DNA from: Comamonadaceae bacterium
GTDB taxonomy: Bacteria; Pseudomonadota; Gammaproteobacteria; Burkholderiales; Burkholderiaceae_C
Assembly: GCA_947447975.1 (NCBI GenBank)
Contig: CANFLU010000018.1
Span: forward strand, 1 to 52,332
Reading direction: 5' to 3'
DNA: 52,332 nucleotides
A program made the translations under genes and the position numbers. How positions within the stretch are numbered: position 1 is the stretch's first letter; every line of letters starts with the position of its first letter. Of the stretch, positions 1 to 7,368 are shown piece by piece. Below the pieces are notes generated by a model. The model was not told where the DNA came from. It saw only the letters and a list, made by a program, of their open reading frames with translations, and made no database searches.

Positions 1-76
1 ACGTTGATAGGTCAGGTGTGGAAGCGCAGTAATGCGTTAAGCTAACTGATACTAATTGCTCGTGCGGCTTGACCCT
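1..76 (+). rRNA. rrl: 23S ribosomal RNA, 3' end (partial)
   Basis: This is the last part of a 23S rRNA gene that begins before the window. The closing stretch with the elements ctaactgatactaattgctc and gcttgacc is typical of the betaproteobacterial 23S 3' terminus, where GCTTGACC pairs with the 5' end of the mature molecule. The exact mature end is uncertain by a few bases. The 181 bases between it and the 5S gene are an ordinary internal spacer with no tRNA. Confidence 0.9.
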
Positions 77-257
77 ATAACTTTGATTTGCTAAACGCTA
101 GAAATAGCGAACAAGCTTTTCAAGGAAGTTATGCCAAGTTGACGCATTCAAAATCCTCGATAGAGATATTGAGGTCGAGAAATCGATGAAGCTGATTAGC
201 TCTATAAATTGGTTGCTTTGTGTTTGCCTAAGGGCGGCACAAGGTGACAAAAAGTTA

Positions 258-372
258 TGCCTGAGGACCATAGCGAGTTGGTACCACTCCTTCCCATCCC
301 GAACAGGACCGTGAAACGACTCAGCGCCGATGATAGTGCGGATACCCGTGTGAAAGTAGGACATTCTCAGGC
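258..372 (+). rRNA. rrf: 5S ribosomal RNA
   Basis: Complete 5S rRNA gene of about 115 nt. Its two ends pair to form helix I (GCCTGAG at the 5' end with CTCAGGC at the 3' end). The interior has the conserved segments cccatcccgaacagga and gccgatgatagtg found in bacterial 5S rRNA. It follows the 23S gene in the usual rrn order and is followed at once by a strong terminator. Confidence 0.95.
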
Positions 373-382
373 TATTAAAGCG

Positions 383-415
383 AAAAAGCCCGGTCTTAGG
401 ACCGGGCTTTTTTTT
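383..415. terminator. Two-way terminator between rrn operon and crtC
   Basis: A perfect 8-bp GC-rich stem (GCCCGGTC / GACCGGGC) with loop TTAG is preceded by five A and followed by eight T. It can therefore end the rRNA transcript on the plus strand and also the crtADC transcript arriving on the minus strand, whose last stop codon lies about 40 bases away. Confidence 0.93.
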
Positions 416-455
416 GTCTGTCGTTTTGTAATGGGTGAGGCGTTATTGGAACAGT

Positions 456-1676
456 TCATCCTCTTCTAGGCATCCTCCAAGGCAACATCAGTCGCACTGG
501 CAGCGACACCAAACGCGGTATGTCCAGGGATTCATGAACGGCCGTCACATCCTCGCCGAGCAGACGGGTGCGTAGCAGAGAGCGCACGTAAAACGGCGTG
601 TCTTCCAACGTGTTCACGATTTGCGGCGGCTGGCCTGGTTCGCTACTCATGGCGCGCCGTATCCGCCAAGCTGAGGTGGGCAATGCGTGGCGGGGTGGGG
701 CATCGAAAGCTGTGGTTTCGCCATTGCGCGCAAAGCGTTGTGCCACCACCCGGCCCGGGCCGTCACGGGGGCGTACGTCGTAGACCACGGCGGTGTCGCC
801 ATTGGCCATTTCTGCGCGCGCCCAGTCCCAATCGCGAAAACCTTGCTCCACCGGTTCATCGCCCTCGTTGGAGTCCATATAGGCGTGCCCTGTCCAGCGC
901 GCGCTAGGGTGGTCTAGTTCCACTTCCACGCGCGAGCAGGGCGCTATCGGACCCCATCGGTGGCGGCCTGCGTTGTCTAGGGGCGTGACAAAACTGCACA
1001 GGCCTTCGGGCCGCACGGTGACGCGGCCCCGCACGCGCATTGGTATTGGGACATTGATTTCGTCAAATTCGATGAGCAGCGCCTGGCCATCCCAGTGCAG
1101 GCTACTGGGGCCTATGCGGTAGTGGTCTGCGCTGCGCTCTATATGCGAGCGCCCGCGCTCGGTCATGGCCCAGCGTTTGCCCGCTTTGCCATACAGGGCG
1201 ACGTTGAGTGCGCAAAAGTTTTCGGCCTCGGCCGCGCCGCCGCCCAGCTTGCGCGCAAGCGCGTAATAGGGCGAGAACACGCTGCCCACAAAGGCAATGA
1301 TGGACAGGCCGTGCTGGCCGTCGTCGCTTAGCGCGTCGACATACCACCAGAGATAAGCACCCGGCGCGACCGGCTGGTCGAATCGTGGTGCGCCATCAAC
1401 GTGGCGGCCGCCAACCGGCCCGACATCGCCGCCATCGGCACGCCCGGCCCCGGATGCACGCTGCCCCCCGCCAGGTACAGACCCGGCACCGGGCTGCGCG
1501 CCGAGTGTCGCGCAAAGGCCGACATCCAGCCGTGGGTCGCCTGCCCATAGAGTGCGCCCCCGCTGCCCGGAAACAGGCGGGCAAAGTCCTGCGGCAGCGT
1601 GCGTACCCGTTGCTGCGGCTGCCATTGCAGTTCCAGTCCACAGTGGCGCATCAAGTCCAGGCTGTGCGATTCGCAT
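456..1676 (-). CDS. crtC: Carotenoid 1,2-hydratase (hydroxyneurosporene synthase) CrtC
   Basis: Adds water to the 1,2 double bond of neurosporene/lycopene-type carotenoids, a step of the spheroidene and spirilloxanthin routes; the enzyme is membrane associated. The CrtC core starts near residue 117 with a WWYVDALSDDG block followed by FVGSVFSPYYA, and runs to the C-terminus. The frame has no ATG, GTG or TTG between residue 18 (nt 1625) and that core, so translation must start well inside crtD. The ATG at 1676 has a good Shine-Dalgarno (AGGGGAG, 8-nt spacer), giving 406 residues and a 349-nt overlap with crtD. The first ~115 residues are low-complexity, as expected of an out-of-frame reading of crtD. 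A CrtC of about 44 kDa has, as I recall, been reported for Rubrivivax gelatinosus, which fits the long form. Last gene of crtADC. Function is sure, start less so. Confidence 0.9.
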   Translation of the reverse strand: MRIAQPGLDAPLWTGTAMAAAATGTHAAAGLCPPVSGQRGRTLWAGDPRLDVGLCATLGAQPGAGSVPGGGQRASGAGRADGGDVGPVGGRHVDGAPRFDQPVAPGAYLWWYVDALSDDGQHGLSIIAFVGSVFSPYYALARKLGGGAAEAENFCALNVALYGKAGKRWAMTERGRSHIERSADHYRIGPSSLHWDGQALLIEFDEINVPIPMRVRGRVTVRPEGLCSFVTPLDNAGRHRWGPIAPCSRVEVELDHPSARWTGHAYMDSNEGDEPVEQGFRDWDWARAEMANGDTAVVYDVRPRDGPGRVVAQRFARNGETTAFDAPPRHALPTSAWRIRRAMSSEPGQPPQIVNTLEDTPFYVRSLLRTRLLGEDVTAVHESLDIPRLVSLPVRLMLPWRMPRRG

Positions 1677-2881
1677 GTATCTATCTCCCCTGCATCAAAA
1701 CTGTGGGTGTCGCCGTCCGCCGGTGCATTGACCAGACACAGCAAGCGCTCCGGCCCGCTGTGTGCCAAACCGCTGTCTTGCCGGTCTTGCGCGCACACAT
1801 ACACCGTGCCTTGGCGCGGCAGCCTGCGGCGCTGAAAAATATCTTCAAATTCGCTTCGGTAGTCTTTATCAAAAAACACGTTGTGCCGCACCAGCGGAAA
1901 ACCACTGGCAGTGGCGTGCATCGCCATGGTAAATGCCGACAGCGAACGCGCTGCGGCAGGCACGGGTTTGAAAGAGGTGCGCAGCGTATCGCCCAACAGG
2001 CCTTGGCCTAGCGCCGCCACATCGCCGTTGAACACCACGTCGTCTGCGGGGATGACTTCGCCCGAGGCCAGTTGCACGCCGCTGACATGGCCCTTGGCTA
2101 ACAAAATTTGCGTGCAAGCCTGGCCATAGCGGGGCTGCACGCCATGCTGTTCCCCGAGAGTGGCCAAGGCCTGCGCCACCGCGAACATACCGCCTTGCAC
2201 CGACCAGACACCATCGAGCTCCACTTGTGCGACCAGCATCAAGGTCGCGGGCGCGGACCAAGGCGAAGAGCCGCAATAAGTAGCGTAGCGGCCAAAGAGC
2301 TGCTGTAAACGTGGGTCATGAAAATGCCGCCCCAGACTGCGCCACAGGCTGGCAAACGGCCCCAGGCCCGCCAGCGTGGCCATGCCACCGACACCCAAGT
2401 CGCCCACCATGCTGAGCAAGTTGGGCCGCTCGCTGCGGATATAGGGTTTTTCTAGCGCGTCATACAGCGCGCGGGTTTGTTGACAAAAGCCTAAAAAGCG
2501 CTTGGCCTCTTGCGGGCTGCTAAAGCGGGCGATGGCATCGGCGCTGGCCTGGGTATCGGCCAGCAAGTCCAAGCGCTGCGCGCTGCCGCGCCACGCATGG
2601 CGGGCCAGCACCCCGATGGGCTCCAGCGTCAAGATGTCGCCCAAGGAGCTGCCCATTGCGGCGAGCATCTGCTCTAGCACCCAGCGCATGGTAAATACGG
2701 TGGGTCCGGCATCCACGCCCACACCATCGACCAGGGTTTGGCGTATTTTGCCGCCTGGTGTCGCTGCAGCCTCGACCAAGGTCACGTCCAAGCCCCGGTG
2801 CGCTAGCACCAAAGCGCTGCACAGGCCACCTATGCCCGCGCCCACCACCACTACGCGGCGGGTGCGTAAGGGGTCAGCCAT
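1328..2881 (-). CDS. crtD: Hydroxyneurosporene/methoxyneurosporene desaturase CrtD
   Basis: FAD-dependent C-3,4 desaturase that introduces the extra double bond into 1-hydroxylated acyclic carotenoids on the way to spheroidene or spirilloxanthin. The 517-residue protein opens with a dinucleotide-binding motif (VVVVGAGIGGLCSALVLA, residues ~10-27) and the phytoene-desaturase signature PGGKIRQ, then DGVGVDAGPTVFTMRWVLE. Its C-terminal FAD segment reads LYLAGGSVHPGPGVPMAAMSG, as is usual for the CrtI/CrtD family. The ATG at 2881 overlaps the end of crtA by 8 nt, implying translational coupling. The 3' end is overlapped for 349 nt by crtC in another frame. Confidence 0.93.
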   Translation of the reverse strand: MADPLRTRRVVVVGAGIGGLCSALVLAHRGLDVTLVEAAATPGGKIRQTLVDGVGVDAGPTVFTMRWVLEQMLAAMGSSLGDILTLEPIGVLARHAWRGSAQRLDLLADTQASADAIARFSSPQEAKRFLGFCQQTRALYDALEKPYIRSERPNLLSMVGDLGVGGMATLAGLGPFASLWRSLGRHFHDPRLQQLFGRYATYCGSSPWSAPATLMLVAQVELDGVWSVQGGMFAVAQALATLGEQHGVQPRYGQACTQILLAKGHVSGVQLASGEVIPADDVVFNGDVAALGQGLLGDTLRTSFKPVPAAARSLSAFTMAMHATASGFPLVRHNVFFDKDYRSEFEDIFQRRRLPRQGTVYVCAQDRQDSGLAHSGPERLLCLVNAPADGDTHSFDAGEIDTCESHSLDLMRHCGLELQWQPQQRVRTLPQDFARLFPGSGGALYGQATHGWMSAFARHSARSPVPGLYLAGGSVHPGPGVPMAAMSGRLAAATLMAHHDSTSRSRRVLISGGMSTR

Positions 2882-3584
2882 AGTCGCGGTCTTTCCAGCG
2901 ACCTTCTATGGAAATAGGAACAAAGCGGGCGAACATGGATTCTGAAAAATACTGATTTTGCGCCGCTGCTTTGATGGCCTCTAGGTGCGGCCCCGAGCGC
3001 GCATACGCATCCATGGCCGCCACACTGTCCCACACGGTAAAGGTAGCCTGGCGCAGAAACGGCGCTTCGCCCAAGCCCACGGCCAGTTGCACGCCTTGCA
3101 CGCTTTCGATCGCGCTTTGCGAAGGCGGCGCGTGTTGCCAAAAAGCCGAGGCTTTGCGCAAGTGAATCGAGGCGCGTGTCAGTGCCGCGATAGGGCCTTG
3201 GGTGGGTGCGCTGCGGGTCACATCCAGTGCCGTTCCGTCCCAACTGCCCCGGCAAGACCAGGTGCGCAATTGCAAAACACAGAGTTCGCGGGAGCGTTCG
3301 CGGTAGCCTTGCATCAGGGCAGAGTGCGCTAAAAAATCCGCAGCGGCCAGTGCGGTATGAAACACCAGAAAAAGTCCTTGGCGCGAGCTGCTGGGCTTGA
3401 GGCTGAAGCCGCCCTCATAGCCACTGCCCAGCACTTTGGCGAAACGTACACCGTCAATTGCTAACCACGGGCTGGGGCCTTTGACAATGCGCGTCCAACC
3501 CCACACCAGTGATGCCGGCGCAATATCTGCCAGTACCAGCACGATGGTCTGGTCGCTGTCCTTGCTCGCGTTGGCGGCATCCAT
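2874..3584 (-). CDS. crtA: Spheroidene monooxygenase CrtA
   Basis: Introduces the 2-keto group into spheroidene, producing spheroidenone when oxygen is present. The family is recognised by the blocks KPSSSRQGLFLVF, LTRASIHLRKA.FWQHAP and GLGEAPFLRQATFTVWDSVAAMDAYARSG. The ATG at 3584 gives 236 residues. The frame stays open to a GTG at 3614, but that codon lies inside the stem of the puf terminator hairpin and would add ten non-conserved residues, so the ATG is preferred; neither has a strong Shine-Dalgarno. First gene of crtADC, overlapping crtD by 8 nt. Its presence implies an oxygen-responsive spheroidene/spheroidenone carotenoid series. Confidence 0.9.
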   Translation of the reverse strand: MDAANASKDSDQTIVLVLADIAPASLVWGWTRIVKGPSPWLAIDGVRFAKVLGSGYEGGFSLKPSSSRQGLFLVFHTALAAADFLAHSALMQGYRERSRELCVLQLRTWSCRGSWDGTALDVTRSAPTQGPIAALTRASIHLRKASAFWQHAPPSQSAIESVQGVQLAVGLGEAPFLRQATFTVWDSVAAMDAYARSGPHLEAIKAAAQNQYFSESMFARFVPISIEGRWKDRDYG

Positions 3585-3603
3585 GTCTGGGTGTCCAAAT
3601 AAA

Positions 3604-3633
3604 AAGGCCTCCACCGCAATGTGTGGAGGCCTT
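3604..3633 (-). terminator. Hairpin between pufC and crtA
   Basis: On the minus strand an 11-bp perfect stem (AAGGCCTCCAC / GTGGAGGCCTT) with an 8-nt loop is followed by a T-rich run (TTTTTATTT). It sits 18 nt after the pufC stop and 20 nt before the crtA ATG. It should end most puf transcripts, or stabilise their 3' ends, while letting some polymerase read into crtADC, as no separate crtA promoter is evident. Confidence 0.75.
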
Positions 3634-3650
3634 GTGGTTTTTTTTCGAGT

Positions 3651-4679
3651 TTAGGGCTTGGCCAGGGCCTGCAACTCGGGATAGTCTTTGGCCATTGCGG
3701 CGCCATACAGCGGCTTGTAAGCGCCTTGGTGGCAGGTAGTGCAATTGACCTTGGCTACATCCCCCTTGGGCCCCAGGCGTTCGGCCGGGAACTTGTCGGT
3801 GAGTGGGACCATATAGTCGTTATTCAGATCACGCGCCATACGGATGCCATGCCATGCCGTTACCCGTTGCGGACGCGATTCCTCCCAGCCCTGAAAGTTG
3901 CGTGTATTGTGGCAGTAGGTGCAATTGACGCCCAGCGACTCGGACATATGGACCATCAGCGAGTAGGTATGCTCGGTTTGCTTAGTCGATGCGCGGTTGG
4001 CGTAATTGCCTACCCCTGCCATGGCCTCATTGCCATTGACGCGGATGGGGGCTGCGTCTTTCAGATAAGGCGTGAAGGGATCAAAAGGCAGGGAGCTTAA
4101 TCCAACGGATTTGGATGCCAGGTTTTGTCCGGCCAGATCGCCCATGGCGCTATTGGCGTACTTGCGGTCTTTGGGCGCAAACCAGACATTGGTCGGGATG
4201 TTGTTACCCCGATGGCAGGTGTAGCAGGTCACGCCCGTCTCGGCCACGTGCGACTTCCAGTCCTGGTTGACACGTTGCGTCATTTGGATCATGCGCCGCG
4301 CCACCACCTTGGTGTACTTGGTGTCCTCGGCAAAGTTCTCGGTGTTGTGGCAGTAAGCGCAACCGGCATCGGGGGCCACCCATTGGGTAATGGAGGCCAT
4401 ATGGCGGTTGAACTGGGACACGCTAAGGTCCCCGAGCACTTGCACGTTTTTATACACTTCGCTGGCCTTGGGGCCATCCGCTGTCGCAGCATCGGCAGGG
4501 GCCGGTGCCTGGTTGAGCGAGGCTTGTTTGAGCAAAGTGCGCGGGTTGTAAATCTGCTCCATGCCGGTGCCCCGGTAGCCGGTTTGTACCGTCTCAATAG
4601 GAGGACGCTCACAACCGGTCAGCAGACCGGCGGCCAGCGGTGCAAGCAGGGACAGCGCGAGTTTCATTGTCAGTTTCAT
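3651..4679 (-). CDS. pufC: Photosynthetic reaction centre tetraheme cytochrome subunit PufC
   Basis: Re-reduces the photo-oxidised special pair from soluble periplasmic electron donors. The 342-residue protein has a lipoprotein signal ending in L-T-G-C (Cys23), so it is anchored to the periplasmic face of the inner membrane by lipid. Four c-type heme motifs are visible: CAYCH (107-111), CYTCH (152-156), CTYCH (253-257) and CTTCH (313-317). The ATG at 4679 overlaps the pufM stop as ATGA, which fixes the start; the open frame extends upstream but inside pufM. Last gene of the puf operon, followed by a terminator hairpin. Confidence 0.96.
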   Translation of the reverse strand: MKLTMKLALSLLAPLAAGLLTGCERPPIETVQTGYRGTGMEQIYNPRTLLKQASLNQAPAPADAATADGPKASEVYKNVQVLGDLSVSQFNRHMASITQWVAPDAGCAYCHNTENFAEDTKYTKVVARRMIQMTQRVNQDWKSHVAETGVTCYTCHRGNNIPTNVWFAPKDRKYANSAMGDLAGQNLASKSVGLSSLPFDPFTPYLKDAAPIRVNGNEAMAGVGNYANRASTKQTEHTYSLMVHMSESLGVNCTYCHNTRNFQGWEESRPQRVTAWHGIRMARDLNNDYMVPLTDKFPAERLGPKGDVAKVNCTTCHQGAYKPLYGAAMAKDYPELQALAKP

Positions 4680-5650
4680 GGCTTGGCTCCCAGGATTGCC
4701 GGATCGATAACCACCGGATTGCCCAGCGGGTAAGCAGGTACGACATGGTGTTTGACCGACCACAGATACCAGTTGTCCACCACGGTGCCCGTTAGCAGAA
4801 TGCCGATACCACCCACCAAGGGGCACAGCACGGCGAACCACCAGGCCCAGCGGTGAATAGATTCCATGGTGGCGTTAAAGCCCATAGTCCAGCGCCAGAA
4901 GAGTGCGGCGCGTTCCGACGCGGTACCGCGGTCCACAATCTGCTCGATTTCGCGTTCGCCACCGTAGCGACTCACCGCCAAAATCGTGGCACCGTGCATG
5001 GCAAACAAAAGCACCGAGCCGTACAAAAAGACGATCGACAGCGCATGGAAGGGGTTGTAGAACAAATTGCCGTGCCGCAGCGACAGCGCAGACACCCAGT
5101 CGAGATGCGGGAAGATGCCAAACGGTACCGCTTCAGACCAGCTGCCCATCATGATGGGGCGGAACAATCCGCATACCAGATACAGCCAAATTGCCGCAGC
5201 AAAAGCCCAGGCCACGTGCGTACCCAAACCCAGTTGGCGTGCGCGCCGGTAGGTGCGGGCCCACCACAGCAAGATGGACACGGTAAGCATAAAGCCGACG
5301 ATCAACCACCAGCCGCCTTGGGCCAAGGGTGGAATGCCCAGACCATAGGCGGGCGCTGGCGGCTCCAGTGCCAGCCAGAACAATTGACGCAGCAACTGGA
5401 TAGGGTTCCAGTCCACCGAAGCGAGCATATTGAAGCCGATGATGTTGAATGCCGCGATACCGAAAATCAAGGACGCTACGCCGAGCGAGCCTAGGTATAT
5501 CGGTCCGATTTGGGCATTGCCAATGCGTCCAAGCAAGTGCCAGAGAAAGGGAGTGCCGGTGCGCTTGTCATCGCCGCGCGGCAGATCCACGCCATGGTGC
5601 GTGGGACCAACCGGCTGCACCGAGGTAAACAGGTTTTGATATTGGGCCAT
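4676..5650 (-). CDS. pufM: Photosynthetic reaction centre M subunit
   Basis: One of the two core subunits that hold bacteriochlorophyll, bacteriopheophytin, quinone and iron in the inner membrane; five transmembrane helices. The 324-residue protein has its key ligands at the same numbers as the Rhodobacter sphaeroides protein: His182, His202 (in YNPFH) and His219, Glu234 and His266, for pigment and non-heme iron binding. The start at 5650 lies 19 nt after the pufL stop, and the stop overlaps the pufC start. No residue expected to be essential is missing. Confidence 0.98.
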   Translation of the reverse strand: MAQYQNLFTSVQPVGPTHHGVDLPRGDDKRTGTPFLWHLLGRIGNAQIGPIYLGSLGVASLIFGIAAFNIIGFNMLASVDWNPIQLLRQLFWLALEPPAPAYGLGIPPLAQGGWWLIVGFMLTVSILLWWARTYRRARQLGLGTHVAWAFAAAIWLYLVCGLFRPIMMGSWSEAVPFGIFPHLDWVSALSLRHGNLFYNPFHALSIVFLYGSVLLFAMHGATILAVSRYGGEREIEQIVDRGTASERAALFWRWTMGFNATMESIHRWAWWFAVLCPLVGGIGILLTGTVVDNWYLWSVKHHVVPAYPLGNPVVIDPAILGAKP

Positions 5651-5669
5651 GTCAGTGTCCTCCGTGTGT

Positions 5670-6497
5670 TCAGGTACGCCAGATCGGCATGTTCAGCCAC
5701 CAGCCCCACCACTCGGGCCAGGCACCGGTCCAGAAAGGTCCGCTGACCACGATGCAGACAATGCCGAACCAGACTCCAGCCAGTGCCAGAAACAAGCCCA
5801 GACGGTGAATGCCCAAGGTGCCTACCGAGTAGCCGATAAAGTCGCGAAAGAAGGTGTCCTCATGCTCTGGCGTCTTGACGACTTCGCCCTTGCCGGGGTT
5901 GGTAGCTGAAAGCACCAAGCCGCCGTGCATAGACAGCGCCAGCACCGTTGCAAAGAACAGGCTTGCGGCGATCATGTGCCAGGGGTTGTAGTGAAAGTGC
6001 AGGTACTGGTAGGCGGTGTTGCTCACCCAGTCCAGATGGCTGTAAATGCCATACGGAAAAGCGTGGCCCCAAGCACCCATTAGCACCGGCCGTATCACCT
6101 GCAAACTGACGTAGGCCAAAATCGCCATGCCAAAGGCAACGGGTACATGCAAGCCCATGCCCAGCTTGCGGCAGATTTCGACTTCGCGCAGCGCCCAGGA
6201 TACGAAAGCGCCAATAGCGCACATCGTGATGAGCTGCCACAAACCGCCTTCCATCATCGGCGCAAAGCGCAGGCCATACGAGATGTCAGGCGGGGCGATA
6301 TTGATTTGCCAGAGATTCCAGGTCGGGCCCATGGCCGCGCCCCATAAAATCATCATGGTGCCTAGTGCGGCAAAGAAAATCGTCGTGATTCCGAAGAATC
6401 CGACATAAAAAGGGCCGACCCAAAAGTCAAACAGGTCGCCCCCAAAAAGCGTTCCACCGCGCACGCGGTATTTACGTTCAAAACTCAGCATGGACAT
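5670..6497 (-). CDS. pufL: Photosynthetic reaction centre L subunit
   Basis: Partner of PufM in the reaction centre; the L branch carries the active electron-transfer path. The 275-residue protein starts with the usual [20 protein letters not shown] segment and has His154, His174 (in YNPWH), His191 and His231, each one number higher than in Rhodobacter because of one extra N-terminal residue. A good Shine-Dalgarno (GGAGG, 8-9 nt spacer) precedes the ATG at 6497. The 128-nt leader from pufA contains a stem-loop just after the pufA stop. Confidence 0.98.
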   Translation of the reverse strand: MSMLSFERKYRVRGGTLFGGDLFDFWVGPFYVGFFGITTIFFAALGTMMILWGAAMGPTWNLWQINIAPPDISYGLRFAPMMEGGLWQLITMCAIGAFVSWALREVEICRKLGMGLHVPVAFGMAILAYVSLQVIRPVLMGAWGHAFPYGIYSHLDWVSNTAYQYLHFHYNPWHMIAASLFFATVLALSMHGGLVLSATNPGKGEVVKTPEHEDTFFRDFIGYSVGTLGIHRLGLFLALAGVWFGIVCIVVSGPFWTGAWPEWWGWWLNMPIWRT

Positions 6498-6610
6498 AGT
6501 TGCATCCTCCGACCTGTATACGGTCTAACGGTTCCAGCGCGGCGAGGTCAATGGTTCGAAAAAGACAGACGCAGGGTTCAAAAACATGAGCCACGTGCGC
6601 CTGCCGGAAT

Positions 6611-6627
6611 AAAGACCAAAGGTCCTT
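6611..6627 (-). promoter_or_regulatory. Intercistronic stem-loop between pufA and pufL
   Basis: On the minus strand, directly after the pufA stop codon, AAGGACC-TTT-GGTCTTT forms a 7-bp hairpin (one G-T pair) with a 3-nt loop. Hairpins in the pufA-pufL gap of purple bacteria are known to protect upstream pufBA mRNA and so raise LH1 over reaction-centre synthesis. The same role is inferred here from position and structure. It could also act as a weak attenuator, but the T run after it is short. Confidence 0.55.
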
Positions 6628-6814
6628 ACTTTTGCGGCAGAGCCGCGTTCTGAGCAGCCTTCGCGGCCTTGGCCGTATCGGGATGCCAGCTGTTGATGTT
6701 GTAACGATCGCCACTGATCTGGATCAGATGAATCGTTGTTGACACAAACGCGATCAACAGTCCTGTTAACACGACCGCCTTGCGCGGGTCTATCACACGC
6801 CAAATGCGCCACAT
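6626..6814 (-). CDS. pufA: LH1 antenna alpha polypeptide
   Basis: Small membrane polypeptide that pairs with PufB to bind bacteriochlorophyll around the reaction centre. The 62-residue protein begins MWRIWRVIDPRKA, matching the LH1-alpha start, and has the bacteriochlorophyll ligand His29 at the same number as in Rhodospirillum rubrum. After one membrane helix it has an RYN segment and an Ala/Lys-rich tail. A Shine-Dalgarno (AAAGGAA) precedes the ATG. It lies 15 nt after an unusual small ORF rather than directly after pufB. Confidence 0.93.
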   Translation of the reverse strand: MWRIWRVIDPRKAVVLTGLLIAFVSTTIHLIQISGDRYNINSWHPDTAKAAKAAQNAALPQK

Positions 6815-6829
6815 AGGAATTTCCTTTCG

Positions 6830-7054
6830 TTAACTCAATTGAGAAATTACGGTATAGACAGCAGATTTCACGCCGACCAGGGTGGTCGTCGATCCCTCCG
6901 CTCCGGGTAGCCAGGTGCGCCAGTTAAGTGCCAGCAACTGTCCAACCACGGCGAGCGCCATGAACACACAAAAGATCAAAACAAATATCATCCGGTAGCC
7001 ATTGAGGTGGCTATCAGAGCTAAAAGTTGGATCCGTTTCGTTTGCTTGGGCCAT
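6830..7054 (-). CDS. Unrecognised single-helix membrane protein between pufB and pufA (LH1-beta-like)
   Basis: Not recognised as a named family. The 74-residue product has a polar N-terminus, one hydrophobic helix (about residues 22-43) and a 26-residue Ser/Thr/Val-rich tail. Translation looks real: GGAGG lies 5 nt before the ATG at 7054, and the gene fits tightly between pufB (23-nt gap) and pufA (15-nt gap). Its helix end, Gln39 then W45-R-T-W48, has the same spacing as PufB His37 then W43-R-P-W46. It may therefore be a diverged LH1-beta polypeptide whose pigment-binding His is replaced by Gln, plus a new tail. The upstream conserved beta His has no counterpart at the matching position. A PufX-like ring-gap or accessory subunit is the other reading. 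Role in LH1-RC assembly is inferred from location only. Confidence 0.8.
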   Translation of the reverse strand: MAQANETDPTFSSDSHLNGYRMIFVLIFCVFMALAVVGQLLALNWRTWLPGAEGSTTTLVGVKSAVYTVISQLS

Positions 7055-7077
7055 ACATACCTCCATTTTTTGGCTCG

Positions 7078-7221
7078 TTAGAACCAGGGACGCCAGATCC
7101 ACACCAAGCTGTGCGCGAAGAACGCGCCCACGGCCCACAAGATGTACCCTTGTACGTAGTACTGGTGGAACTCCTGGGCCTCTTCGTCTGTCAGCCCTGA
7201 GGGGTTAGCTGCATCAGTCAT
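7078..7221 (-). CDS. pufB: LH1 antenna beta polypeptide
   Basis: The 47-residue protein reads [12 protein letters not shown] near its start, then one membrane helix with AH (His37, the bacteriochlorophyll ligand) and the closing WIWRPWF. These are the defining LH1-beta features; His19 is the second conserved His. GAGAGG lies 8 nt before the ATG at 7221. First gene of the puf operon, 147 nt after bchZ; no pufQ- or pufK-like ORF is visible in that gap. Probably transcribed both by read-through from the bchCXYZ genes and from a promoter in the gap. Confidence 0.95.
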   Translation of the reverse strand: MTDAANPSGLTDEEAQEFHQYYVQGYILWAVGAFFAHSLVWIWRPWF

Positions 7222-7285
7222 AGTTAGTGCCTCTCACAAAATGCCTTTCGGCGACTCTCCGCACCCGGGTGGGTACGGAACGGAC

Positions 7286-7309
7286 TGCCACAGCACGCAT
7301 GCCACGGCA
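7286..7309. promoter_or_regulatory. Direct repeat in the bchZ-pufB gap
   Basis: Two near-identical 10-mers, TGCCACAGCA and TGCCACGGCA, lie in tandem with a 4-nt spacer (14-nt period). The second is a TGCC-N2-GGCA palindrome. Just beside it, at 7262-7271, is the perfect palindrome CACCCGGGTG. The gap is where a puf promoter is expected. The repeats may bind a regulator such as a RegA/PrrA-type protein, but no accepted consensus is matched. Confidence 0.3.
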
Positions 7310-7368
7310 GTTGAACCCCCGGACGAGCCGGAGGATTGACCGATCGGATGAACACCACAGCACGGCTT

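Noticed and set aside
77..257. Possible tRNA gene in the 23S-5S spacer
   Set aside because: No cloverleaf, T-loop GTTCRA pattern or CCA end could be found; it is a plain spacer.
3621..4100. 159-codon open frame on the plus strand
   Set aside because: Antisense to pufC, whose four heme motifs fix the coding strand.
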